From Sphaerochaeta pleomorpha str. Grapes (lineage in GTDB: Bacteria; Spirochaetota; Spirochaetia; Sphaerochaetales; Sphaerochaetaceae): 64,000 nt of DNA. The position numbers were made by a program, and so were the translations under genes. Location: positions 2,418,001 through 2,482,000 of the forward strand of contig NC_016633.1 in assembly GCF_000236685.1 (NCBI RefSeq), written 5' to 3'. Shown one piece after another: positions 43,041 through 50,761 of this stretch. Below the pieces are notes generated by a model, which did not search any database, was not told the DNA's origin, and saw only the letters and a program-made list of their open reading frames with translations. The first letter of the stretch is position 1. Each line of letters begins with the position of its first letter.

Positions 43041-44844
43041 ATTCGCGCCCAGATTGTCTTTGGTGGCTTTACGGAAATTGACAAGGCGCTTACATGTAGG
43101 AAATGGGCTGTTTGATTATTCGCAGACAGGACTTTTCCAGGTTCCTGTACAAGTTGCAGAAGTTTCTGTCAATGAATTCTATTCCGTTGTCCCCGGTACA
43201 ATCGAAAACATCAAGGCAATGGCTAAATGTCGGAAAATGGAAGATGAGGCCCAGGGGGAAAAGCTCTTTGCCGGTCGGTTACAGAAAGGCGCATTATGTT
43301 TCGTGTTGCTTGATGTGTCAGGAAACCTTGTAGGCTATGGTTGGGTTATGACCTCGGTCAATCTCTTTGAGGATGATGAGAGATATACTTTGTGCTGTTC
43401 CCGTCAACAAGCATACATTTTCGATACTTTCATTCAGGCTGAAGAACGGGGAAAGCAGCTCTATAGGTTTTTGATCAGCGGAATCCAAGAGGCCCTCCAA
43501 AAGGAAGGAAGAACAGAATTCTTCGTTCTTATTGACAAGGCCAATACGATAAGTATTCGTGCCCATCGGAAATTAGGGGTCTTAGAATTGGAATGGTATC
43601 GGTATTTCTGTTTGTTTGGGGTGACTTTCCAGTCCTTGCATGCCAAACAAAGGACAAGAAGAAGGTTGGGGGTTTTTCACGGACCAAGGTTGTTTGAATC
43701 CTTTTCGCTTCCTTCTGCTGATATTTCGGATTTTTCCCTCTCCGTTACTGCTTTGGAAAGCGAAACTGATTGGGTTCCCCATTGTGATGCTATTTCCCAG
43801 CTTGAACTGGATTTGCATGGTACCCTTTCTCCTTTTCATTTGTTCTCTGCTGCCCATATCTGGTGGAAATCTGATATTCTTGGTCGTTATCCCCTTTTCC
43901 TGATAGAGATTGCGAAAGGTCCTGACCGAAAGCTTGTAGGATATGGGCTGTTTCGCTTAGTTACCGATACTACAAGATTTGGAAAACCAAAGGAACTGAT
44001 TGCTTTTGATGACCTGTACTTCATGGATAACTGTTTTTTCGTTCATTCTTTGGATCTGTGCCACTATACCTTGCAGAAAATCCTGGAAGAACGCAGGAAC
44101 TCTCAAAACATCCGGAAGATCACCGGGGCTGACCTGATATCTTGGCATCGTATGCCTCCTTCTGAATTGGTTTTGGAGACCTCTGCCATCTTTTCCCGAT
44201 GGGCTGTTAAGAAAGAGGCAGATTACCCAATCGTGGAAATCCATGATGCTCAGGCATTCTTTTCTGGGGCAATTGCCATACATAACCTCCATGATATCAA
44301 GAAACAGGAAAAAAGAATACGTAACGCTTTTTCAGAGGTTCCAAAGTTGAATAGTATTGACCTTGGACTTCTTGATGAGGCTTCCTTTACAAGGGAATCG
44401 ACCGAGTTTTTAGAGTTGCTTAGGAAGACCTGGCAATATAAATGGATGGAAGAAAGTCCAAAAGTAGATGTTGCTGTATATGAATCAAAATTAATTGACT
44501 ATACGAAAGTATGGGCAGGCTCGCTCTTTCCAGTTTTATATTTTCTTGACCTAGGCGAGAAACACATTGCCTTTCTGTATGCCTTGCGGGCAAAAGATCG
44601 TTGTTGGTGCCTGATGATAGGCTATGACCCTGACTTCAAGACGTATAGTCCTGGGAAAACAGTGTTTCTGGGAATGCTTCGGAATATGAGCGAATCAGGA
44701 GTGAAACAGTTCCATCTTGGCGGTAATGTCGTGGGATGGAAGAACGATTGGCAATCGTATTGCTCGCAAGTCTATGTACAAGAGTATTTTTTCAATCCTA
44801 AAGGAATCCTTTTTAACGGCTTGAAAATATTACTGGGTAGATGA
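43021..44844 (+). CDS. Two-part GNAT/CelD-like acyltransferase-like protein
   Basis: 607 residues. The N-terminal 200 resemble a GNAT fold (VGYGWVMTS, QAYIFDTFIQAEERGKQLYR, then SIRAHRKLGVLEL near 185, typical for the acetyl-CoA site). The C-terminal 150 resemble the CelD/BcsL fold (ALRAKDRCWCLMIGYDPDFK, SPGKTVFLGMLRNMSE, FHLGGNVVGWKNDWQ), like the gene before it. The middle is not recognised. It may modify the same polymer twice or be a duplication and fusion. The 20-bp overlap with the previous gene implies coupling, and its 3' end overlaps the GH9 gene on the other strand by 15 bp. Confidence 0.72.
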   Translation: MITKKAEFAPRLSLVALRKLTRRLHVGNGLFDYSQTGLFQVPVQVAEVSVNEFYSVVPGTIENIKAMAKCRKMEDEAQGEKLFAGRLQKGALCFVLLDVSGNLVGYGWVMTSVNLFEDDERYTLCCSRQQAYIFDTFIQAEERGKQLYRFLISGIQEALQKEGRTEFFVLIDKANTISIRAHRKLGVLELEWYRYFCLFGVTFQSLHAKQRTRRRLGVFHGPRLFESFSLPSADISDFSLSVTALESETDWVPHCDAISQLELDLHGTLSPFHLFSAAHIWWKSDILGRYPLFLIEIAKGPDRKLVGYGLFRLVTDTTRFGKPKELIAFDDLYFMDNCFFVHSLDLCHYTLQKILEERRNSQNIRKITGADLISWHRMPPSELVLETSAIFSRWAVKKEADYPIVEIHDAQAFFSGAIAIHNLHDIKKQEKRIRNAFSEVPKLNSIDLGLLDEASFTRESTEFLELLRKTWQYKWMEESPKVDVAVYESKLIDYTKVWAGSLFPVLYFLDLGEKHIAFLYALRAKDRCWCLMIGYDPDFKTYSPGKTVFLGMLRNMSESGVKQFHLGGNVVGWKNDWQSYCSQVYVQEYFFNPKGILFNGLKILLGR

Positions 44845-47076
44845 CTTTCCTTCGGTTGGGGTGTTCAGAACCCCATACAGGCATATATTCCAGACCATGG
44901 TTTCCCATACCGTAAATTCGTTATTGTTGACCAGCGACCAGCCATCAGCCCAGCGTCTCTGCAATGGTAGCTTGTCCCAGCTGGGAAACAGTGTATTTGA
45001 TACAATCATCTGGTATTCTGCTTTACTACGTTCCTCTGAAGGCCCATAGACTAAGATTCCTGGGACATTTCCAAGACCTTGCTCGTTTCTGGTGAACCAG
45101 GAGTCGAGATGAAGGGGGCTTTGCACTTGGTCTACGCCAAGCCCAGTGACAAAGCTTTTTCCCAGTGGATTGAGACCTAAATCATAATCGCCGAATTGAC
45201 AGAGGATGTCGAATAGGCTTTGTTTTTTCTTTGCATCGGTTTCCATTCTATAGGCAAAGGCATATACATCTGCGTATCGCCCTTGGGCAGTGGCAGCTCC
45301 CCATCCGTAGGTTTTCGTGGCTCCTTGGGGATAGAAGGCTTTCTCCATATCGAAACCCATGTAGCCTCCCTTGTCCGCTTGGTCGAACACAAGCTTTTTC
45401 AGTGTCTCGGCTAGCATAAGGTCATGGGGTTTCTGTGTTAACAGATAACTGCTGAAATGCACCGTCTGAATCTGCGCATAGGCGTTTCCCGGCCTATATT
45501 GCTGGGGCCAATACCCATCTTCAACCAAGAGTTTTGTTGCCAGCGTTTCAAATAAAATTTGAAGCTTCTCTTGCAGGTGTTCCAGTTGGGGCTCAAAGAG
45601 AGGAAGGGCAAGGGAAAGTTGCAGTGAGGCATAGAGCATGGCCGATGTCTCGGTATTTTCTGTATAGAAGCCTTTGTCTGTCATTTTTGTGTCCAGGTAA
45701 TTCCAGGCAAGCATTGCTCGGTCAAAGAGCTCCTGTGCCTTGGTCCTCCAAAGAGGGAAGGCGTAAAGCAACCTGGCAGCCTGGGCCATCATCCCCGCCC
45801 CGTAGGCGGTAACCTCTTCTGATACTGCCCATGTCCCATACACGAGTGAATCGGTAGCTGCATTGGTTTTCCCATATTCCGGGTGGCCGCTGGTTTCTGT
45901 CCCTGCCATAATCCCACCCCTCTGATGGTCCCTCTCATCCAGTATCTGGAGTTGTTCCCAGCTTGCTATTCCCCACAGTGCCTCATCAAGGAAGTCGGGT
46001 AAACCATTTCCCGATTCCGGGAGATTGTATTGGCTGTCTATGAAATGATCGGGGAAGGCCTCATAATAGCCTAACAGTAGGATTGGAATGATGGTATGGT
46101 AGGGGCGCCGGTCGAAATCCCCTGCGTCGTGGTAGCCCCCGTATATTGCCAGCATTGGACTGCGGGAATCTACTTCGATTTTACCGGAAGCAGACCAGGT
46201 ATTGCGGGTAAGGCCGACTTCTGTATGGCAGGCATCCCTGGTGAATTCCGTATAAGGTTTTTGCAGGGCAATTCCACAGCGTTGGTGGTATAAGCCCCTG
46301 GTATAGGTGTAGGCAATATGTTCCACTGCTGTATAGGAAATTTCAAAGGGATAGGAAACCCCACATCCTTCAATCTGGATTACATAGGGGCCTCCCTCAG
46401 GGACAGCGGAAAGATCGAGCCTATACACATATTCACCTGAACTGACCAGATTCTTCTCTACTTTTGTATCATCTCCTCGAAACTCAGCCTTTCCCATAAC
46501 TAGTACGTTCTGAGTTTTTGCATCGAGTACTTTGTATGCGGGGGTGGAGGGAAACAGGAGTGATCCCCCGTTTCCCAGGAAAATACCAAGGTTTGCATAT
46601 CGGACGCTACTTTGGGGGTGGTAGCCTTCCTGATTTACTTTAATCGATTCACAGAACATGGTTTTATCGTCGAACAGGAAGGAAGTCGACCCAAAAGGGC
46701 CGGAGACCATATAGGATTCACCATTTTGAAATGATTCATCCAGAACCAGATATATTTTATATTCGGTCTCGATTGGATAGTCTCCCTTTTGGGTTTTTGG
46801 AAGTTCATCCCTGCTTCTGGCTGCTACATACACTGTCTGGGGATGCCTAGCATTGACCACCCAATCGGAAGAGGTGCTCTTTAGAGGATTCGAGACCAGG
46901 TTGTCCGGATTGAAAGAATCGGTAAAGGAAACAACCAGTACCTTTGGAGCTGCCATTGACACAGTGAGGCTAGGTTGCTCCACTTTTCCCCCGTTACAGG
47001 AAAGCAATACCACAGAGAGGTATGACAAGAGGAGGAAAAGTGTTCTTGTTTTTTTCAGTGTACCGACATTATGCAT
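44830..47076 (-). CDS. Glycoside hydrolase family 9 (cellulase-like) lipoprotein
   Basis: 748 residues. A lipoprotein signal ends in LLSC with the lipidated Cys at 27. A beta-sandwich CelD_N-like region (about 135-250; VNQEGYHPQSS) is followed by the (alpha/alpha)6 barrel with GGYHDAGDFDRR near 310, the catalytic Asp motif of GH9, and a late Glu candidate in NNNEFTVWETMVW. The consensus DYNA end is absent. GH9 enzymes cut beta-1,4-glucan-type chains, so a role in trimming the locus polymer is plausible but unproven. There is no proper ribosome site; the -10 at 47082 lies 6 bp from the ATG, so the transcript may be leaderless. Confidence 0.88.
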   Translation of the reverse strand: MHNVGTLKKTRTLFLLLSYLSVVLLSCNGGKVEQPSLTVSMAAPKVLVVSFTDSFNPDNLVSNPLKSTSSDWVVNARHPQTVYVAARSRDELPKTQKGDYPIETEYKIYLVLDESFQNGESYMVSGPFGSTSFLFDDKTMFCESIKVNQEGYHPQSSVRYANLGIFLGNGGSLLFPSTPAYKVLDAKTQNVLVMGKAEFRGDDTKVEKNLVSSGEYVYRLDLSAVPEGGPYVIQIEGCGVSYPFEISYTAVEHIAYTYTRGLYHQRCGIALQKPYTEFTRDACHTEVGLTRNTWSASGKIEVDSRSPMLAIYGGYHDAGDFDRRPYHTIIPILLLGYYEAFPDHFIDSQYNLPESGNGLPDFLDEALWGIASWEQLQILDERDHQRGGIMAGTETSGHPEYGKTNAATDSLVYGTWAVSEEVTAYGAGMMAQAARLLYAFPLWRTKAQELFDRAMLAWNYLDTKMTDKGFYTENTETSAMLYASLQLSLALPLFEPQLEHLQEKLQILFETLATKLLVEDGYWPQQYRPGNAYAQIQTVHFSSYLLTQKPHDLMLAETLKKLVFDQADKGGYMGFDMEKAFYPQGATKTYGWGAATAQGRYADVYAFAYRMETDAKKKQSLFDILCQFGDYDLGLNPLGKSFVTGLGVDQVQSPLHLDSWFTRNEQGLGNVPGILVYGPSEERSKAEYQMIVSNTLFPSWDKLPLQRRWADGWSLVNNNEFTVWETMVWNICLYGVLNTPTEGKSSTQ

Positions 47077-47081
47077 GCCTT

Positions 47082-47110
47082 ACTATAAAACCGGTTGTCC
47101 CCCGATGCAA
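47082..47110 (-). promoter_or_regulatory. Promoter abutting the GH9 start codon
   Basis: On the minus strand a -35 TTGCAT (47105-47110) and a -10 TATAGT (47082-47087) have a 17-bp spacer. The predicted start is at or beside the A of the ATG (47076). Confidence 0.5.
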
Positions 47111-47218
47111 TGCCTAAAATAGGGCAACTGCAAAGTGCCTGATGATTATTTCTCCAAAATTTGCTATAGGTATGGTATAAATATGAATATATGAAACATC
47201 TGTTTCGGAGGATTACCC

Positions 47219-47554
47219 ATGATTGCAACGAAAGAAGCTGAAGCTATGGTCATCGAAGTCGAGTCTACAACTTTAACGGCAGCGAATGCCAAGGAGTTCA
47301 AGGCTGCTCTCGAACCGTATCTCGACGCTGAGATGAACATAGTCATCAACCTTAATAGAGTAACCTTTCTCGATAGTTCCGGGCTTGGTATTTTCCTTTT
47401 CTGCCTGAAAAAACTGAATCAGAAGGGTGGCGATGTGAAGCTTTGCAACGTTACCAAACCTGTTCGGGTTTTGTTTGAACTGGTCCGTCTCCACCAGATT
47501 ATCGAGGTGTTCAACACGAAGGAAGAAGCTTTAGCCTCGTTCTCCCATACCTAG
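47219..47554 (+). CDS. Anti-sigma-factor antagonist (STAS domain)
   Basis: 111 residues consisting of a single STAS domain. The phosphorylatable Ser lies in TFLDSSGLGIFL near residue 58 and the fold is complete. SpoIIAA/RsbV-type proteins switch partners according to phosphorylation. No sigma factor or separate anti-sigma gene is in the window; the RsbW-like kinase and PP2C phosphatase at 38039-40597 are the obvious modifiers. As in the SypA/SypE pair of Vibrio fischeri, the STAS protein may act directly on polysaccharide production. GGAGG precedes the ATG, and it leads the plus-strand series 47219-50761. Confidence 0.93.
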   Translation: MIATKEAEAMVIEVESTTLTAANAKEFKAALEPYLDAEMNIVINLNRVTFLDSSGLGIFLFCLKKLNQKGGDVKLCNVTKPVRVLFELVRLHQIIEVFNTKEEALASFSHT

Positions 47555-47593
47555 ACAATCTGACGCTAGCATAAAAATAAAAGGAACTCAAAG

Positions 47594-48799
47594 ATGCCTA
47601 AGGAAAAGAAGAAAAAGAATTCCCTGAGTCTTTGTATTTTCATCGATGCACTGGGCTGGGAAATTCTCAAGAACCATTCGTTTCTCGATGATGAACTTGT
47701 GCACAAGCAATCATTACAGACCATCTTTGGCTATAGCGCTACCTGCGATCCAACAATCCTGACTGGTTTGCTTCCCCGTTCCCACGGGCATTTTTCCTTT
47801 TATGCCTACGATCCTGTCGGATCGCCTTTCAAGGGATCTCCCTTTATCCAGATGATGCGCCTGGTTCCCAAGGCGTTGTCCAGTCGGAACAGGGTACGTT
47901 CCGTTGCAGGAAAAATCATCAGGAGACGGTTACAGTACACCGGCTATTTCAACATATATAACATGCCTTTTCGGATGTTGCACTATTTTGACTATACCGA
48001 AAAAAAAGACCTGTATCAGAAGGGTGGGATTAATAGTGGGAGTCCAACTATTATGGACTATGCCCGCGACAATAACATCGATTTCTTCCTTGCCGACTGG
48101 AAGGCTTGTGAGATGGAGAATCTGGAAAACCTTTCATCAGTAATTAAGGATGAGGCAAGAAACTGTTCCTTCGCCTATCTGTATATGGCTTCCATGGATG
48201 CAATCCTGCATCAATATGGAAAAGACCATACAGAAGTAGATAGAAAAATAGATTGGTATGAAGGGAAGATCCGGACACTCCTTGCAGATGCCCGCTCAAA
48301 CTATGAGGAAGTAAGGCTTTTTATTTTCTCAGACCATGGAATGACGGACGTGCATACTGATTTTGACCTCAGGCAGGTTATTGACCGCATTGGTTTGCAG
48401 TTTGGCAAGGACTATGCAGTTGTCTATGATTCAACGATGGCTCGGTTCTGGTTCCTTACAGAAGGTGCCGAACAGAAAATAAGGGATGCTTTGCAAACCG
48501 TATCCCAAGGGACAATACTAACTGATTCTGTTCTGCATGAATGGGGTGTAGACTTCCCGGATAAACGGTACGGGGATCTTTTTTTCCTGATGAATGCCGG
48601 GGTCCTGATAGTTCCCAGCCATATGGGTGAACGTACTATTGCCGGCATGCATGGTTATTCCCCTGAGGATGCCGATTCGACTGCCTCTTTTTCTTCCAAT
48701 GTGGAATTGGCTACCAATCCTGTCCGTCTGGATGATCTCTATAGGCTGATGAAGCAGGAAATAGACCGATGTCTGGAACAGCCAAGAAGGGAAACGTAA
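47594..48799 (+). CDS. Alkaline-phosphatase-superfamily phosphodiesterase/phosphotransferase-like protein
   Basis: 401 residues. The superfamily metal and nucleophile motifs appear in order: Asp in FIDALGWEIL near 17, a Thr/Ser nucleophile candidate in TCDPTILTGLLP near 52, MASMDAILHQYGKDH near 205, FSDHGMTDVH near 245 and MHGYSPEDAD near 350. No signal peptide is seen, so it appears cytoplasmic, unusual for phosphodiesterases of this fold. It may hydrolyse or transfer phospho-groups on sugar-nucleotide or lipid-linked intermediates. The function is not known. AAAGGAA lies before the ATG. It is followed closely by a GT2 and an NTase-fold gene. Confidence 0.8.
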   Translation: MPKEKKKKNSLSLCIFIDALGWEILKNHSFLDDELVHKQSLQTIFGYSATCDPTILTGLLPRSHGHFSFYAYDPVGSPFKGSPFIQMMRLVPKALSSRNRVRSVAGKIIRRRLQYTGYFNIYNMPFRMLHYFDYTEKKDLYQKGGINSGSPTIMDYARDNNIDFFLADWKACEMENLENLSSVIKDEARNCSFAYLYMASMDAILHQYGKDHTEVDRKIDWYEGKIRTLLADARSNYEEVRLFIFSDHGMTDVHTDFDLRQVIDRIGLQFGKDYAVVYDSTMARFWFLTEGAEQKIRDALQTVSQGTILTDSVLHEWGVDFPDKRYGDLFFLMNAGVLIVPSHMGERTIAGMHGYSPEDADSTASFSSNVELATNPVRLDDLYRLMKQEIDRCLEQPRRET

Positions 48800-48801
48800 G
48801 C

Positions 48802-49674
48802 ATGACACTTCCCATTCCTGTAGTAGTCAGGTCGCATAATGACAAGCAGCTTATAGAGCCTACCCTGCAAATGTTAGAAAAGCAGACCTTTGCGTGTGAG
48901 ATACATGTTTTCGACAACGATTCTACCGATGGCACACTGGATATTCTTCCTTTGTACCCTGTATGTGTCCATAGAGTCCCTGAGGGGACTTATGTTCCAG
49001 GTTCTGTCCTCAATGAGGCGATGCAATCTATCCAGTCTTCCTATCCGTATGTAGTCTTTTTGAATTCCGACTGCACCCCTGTCGATGCCTATTGGCTGGA
49101 AAACTTGATTGCGGGCTTCAGTGATGATTCCGTTGCCGCAGTGTTTTCAAGGCAGATGCCCCGACCCGATTGCTTTCCCTTGTTTGCCAAGGACACCGAG
49201 GATACCTTTGGAGACGGGTCAAGGCAGAAATATTGGAAACATTGTTTTTCCATGGCTTCTTCTGCGATACGCAGAGAATGCTGGGAAACAATGCAGTTTA
49301 GTATAGATATACAGTATTCTGAAGACATCGACTGGACTTGGAGAGCTCGCCAGAAGGGATGGACCATAGCATATGCAGCGGAGTCGAAAGTATATCATTC
49401 CCATAACTATACATTTGCACAATTCAAGAAACGCCAAAAAGGCGAAGGGAAAGCCGATGCCCAGATTTTCAACTGGACTAGGTGGGAACGGTCGTTTCTC
49501 CGTTATTCCCTCCTTCCATATCTCCGTCAGGTAAAAAGTGATGCATCATATGTATGGAAACAGAAGAAGGCCGGGCTATTGCCCTATTCCCTTGCTTTGC
49601 GATTCTCCCAAATGGTTGGGCGAAGACAAGGCTTTACGGAAGGTCTGAGAAAGAAGGATACAAGCAATGGGTAA
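48802..49674 (+). CDS. Glycosyltransferase family 2
   Basis: About 290 residues with a GT-A fold. It has VVVRSHNDKQLIEPTLQML at the start, VFDNDSTDG near 36, a DxD-like NSDCTP near 86, and the acceptor/base region SEDIDWTWRARQKGW near 170. The frame opens at 48769 inside the previous gene; the ATG at 48802 gives the normal N-terminus. It probably adds a sugar to the locus product. The 3' end overlaps the NTase-like gene by 8 bp. Confidence 0.9.
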   Translation: MTLPIPVVVRSHNDKQLIEPTLQMLEKQTFACEIHVFDNDSTDGTLDILPLYPVCVHRVPEGTYVPGSVLNEAMQSIQSSYPYVVFLNSDCTPVDAYWLENLIAGFSDDSVAAVFSRQMPRPDCFPLFAKDTEDTFGDGSRQKYWKHCFSMASSAIRRECWETMQFSIDIQYSEDIDWTWRARQKGWTIAYAAESKVYHSHNYTFAQFKKRQKGEGKADAQIFNWTRWERSFLRYSLLPYLRQVKSDASYVWKQKKAGLLPYSLALRFSQMVGRRQGFTEGLRKKDTSNG

Positions 49675-50761
49675 ACTGCCAATGGTATATGCACGGGAAG
49701 GGTCGGTAGGATTCAATGAGTTTATAGGGAAAACCCTTAAGTCCCTTGCAAAGGACGTTCGCAATGCGATGCCTGCTGATTTTGTCGCTCTGGTTCTCGG
49801 GGGCGGATATGGCAGGGGGGATGGGGCCTGTGTCCTTCGTGAAGGAAAAGAGTCTCTCTACAATGATTTCGATTTGTTCCTGATTGTAGAAAAGAACATG
49901 GCTGTCCCCCCTGATGTGATTGCCGTTACCAAAAAATACGAACATATGCTCAACATCGAAGTCGATATTGGAAAGCCCCTCACCGTCAACGATATCAAGC
50001 ATCTTCCCCTCCAGTTGATGTATCAGGACCTTCTGCAGGCCCACGTGGTCCTGCTCGGGGATGAGAAAATCCTTACGGAAAATGCCCCTTCCTATTTGCT
50101 TGAACCTATACCCCAGGTCGATGCCCTTCGCCTCCTTTTAAACAGGGGGTCGGGTCTTCTGCAGGCTATCAGAGAAGCCCAGGCGTTAACCCTTGACCCT
50201 GCCCACCAAATGCCTGATCCTGATTTCATTCGCAGAAACAGGGAAAAATGTACGCTTTCCTTTGGAGACAGCCTCTTGATACAGGCAGGAAATTATGTAC
50301 CACCCTTGCATGAACGACTTAAAAGGGTAAAAGGAATCAAACCAACAATAGGTTTTCAAAACCTTGGAGAATTGAAAGGCCTGTATGAAGAGGCTGTGAC
50401 TTTCAAGCTTCGGCCGGACAGCCTTCCTTTCCAGCAGAATACCCTTGAAGACCTTCGCTTGATTGCCGGTTATTGGGTTTCTGTACTCCTCTATGTGGAA
50501 TCAAAACGAACTGGGAAATCATGGGCGTCGGCGAGTGCCTATGCTGATGATTCCTTCATTCGGGAAAACGAGCAGCATACGCATAAGAAAATCCCTAGGA
50601 ACCTGGTGAAGAATTTCAAACGTGGAAAGGTATCCCTTCGCTATCCGCGCGAACAATTATACCGGCAACTGGCCGGGTTATTGGATAACGTGCAAGTGTC
50701 GAACCCCAAGTGGAACCGGGAAGCAGAGGCTTTCCTTTCTCTGTGGAAAATATACAACTAA
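49667..50761 (+). CDS. Nucleotidyltransferase-fold protein of unknown function
   Basis: 364 residues. The N-terminal 140 show a Pol-beta-type nucleotidyltransferase pattern: LVLGGGYGRGDG near 43-54 and NDFDLFLIV near 66-74, which supply the Gly motif and the DxD metal pair. A further acid (NIEVDIGKPL) lies near 104. The C-terminal 200 residues are helical and not recognised. By fold it could transfer a nucleotide or phospho-group to a protein, sugar or lipid; there is no direct evidence. AAGGA precedes the ATG, and it overlaps the GT2 gene by 8 bp and the opposite-strand gene at 50758 by 4 bp. Confidence 0.65.
   Translation: MGKLPMVYAREGSVGFNEFIGKTLKSLAKDVRNAMPADFVALVLGGGYGRGDGACVLREGKESLYNDFDLFLIVEKNMAVPPDVIAVTKKYEHMLNIEVDIGKPLTVNDIKHLPLQLMYQDLLQAHVVLLGDEKILTENAPSYLLEPIPQVDALRLLLNRGSGLLQAIREAQALTLDPAHQMPDPDFIRRNREKCTLSFGDSLLIQAGNYVPPLHERLKRVKGIKPTIGFQNLGELKGLYEEAVTFKLRPDSLPFQQNTLEDLRLIAGYWVSVLLYVESKRTGKSWASASAYADDSFIRENEQHTHKKIPRNLVKNFKRGKVSLRYPREQLYRQLAGLLDNVQVSNPKWNREAEAFLSLWKIYN

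Noticed and set aside
49634-50044. 136-residue minus-strand frame
   Set aside because: Antisense to the nucleotidyltransferase-fold gene, which has a ribosome site and conserved motifs.
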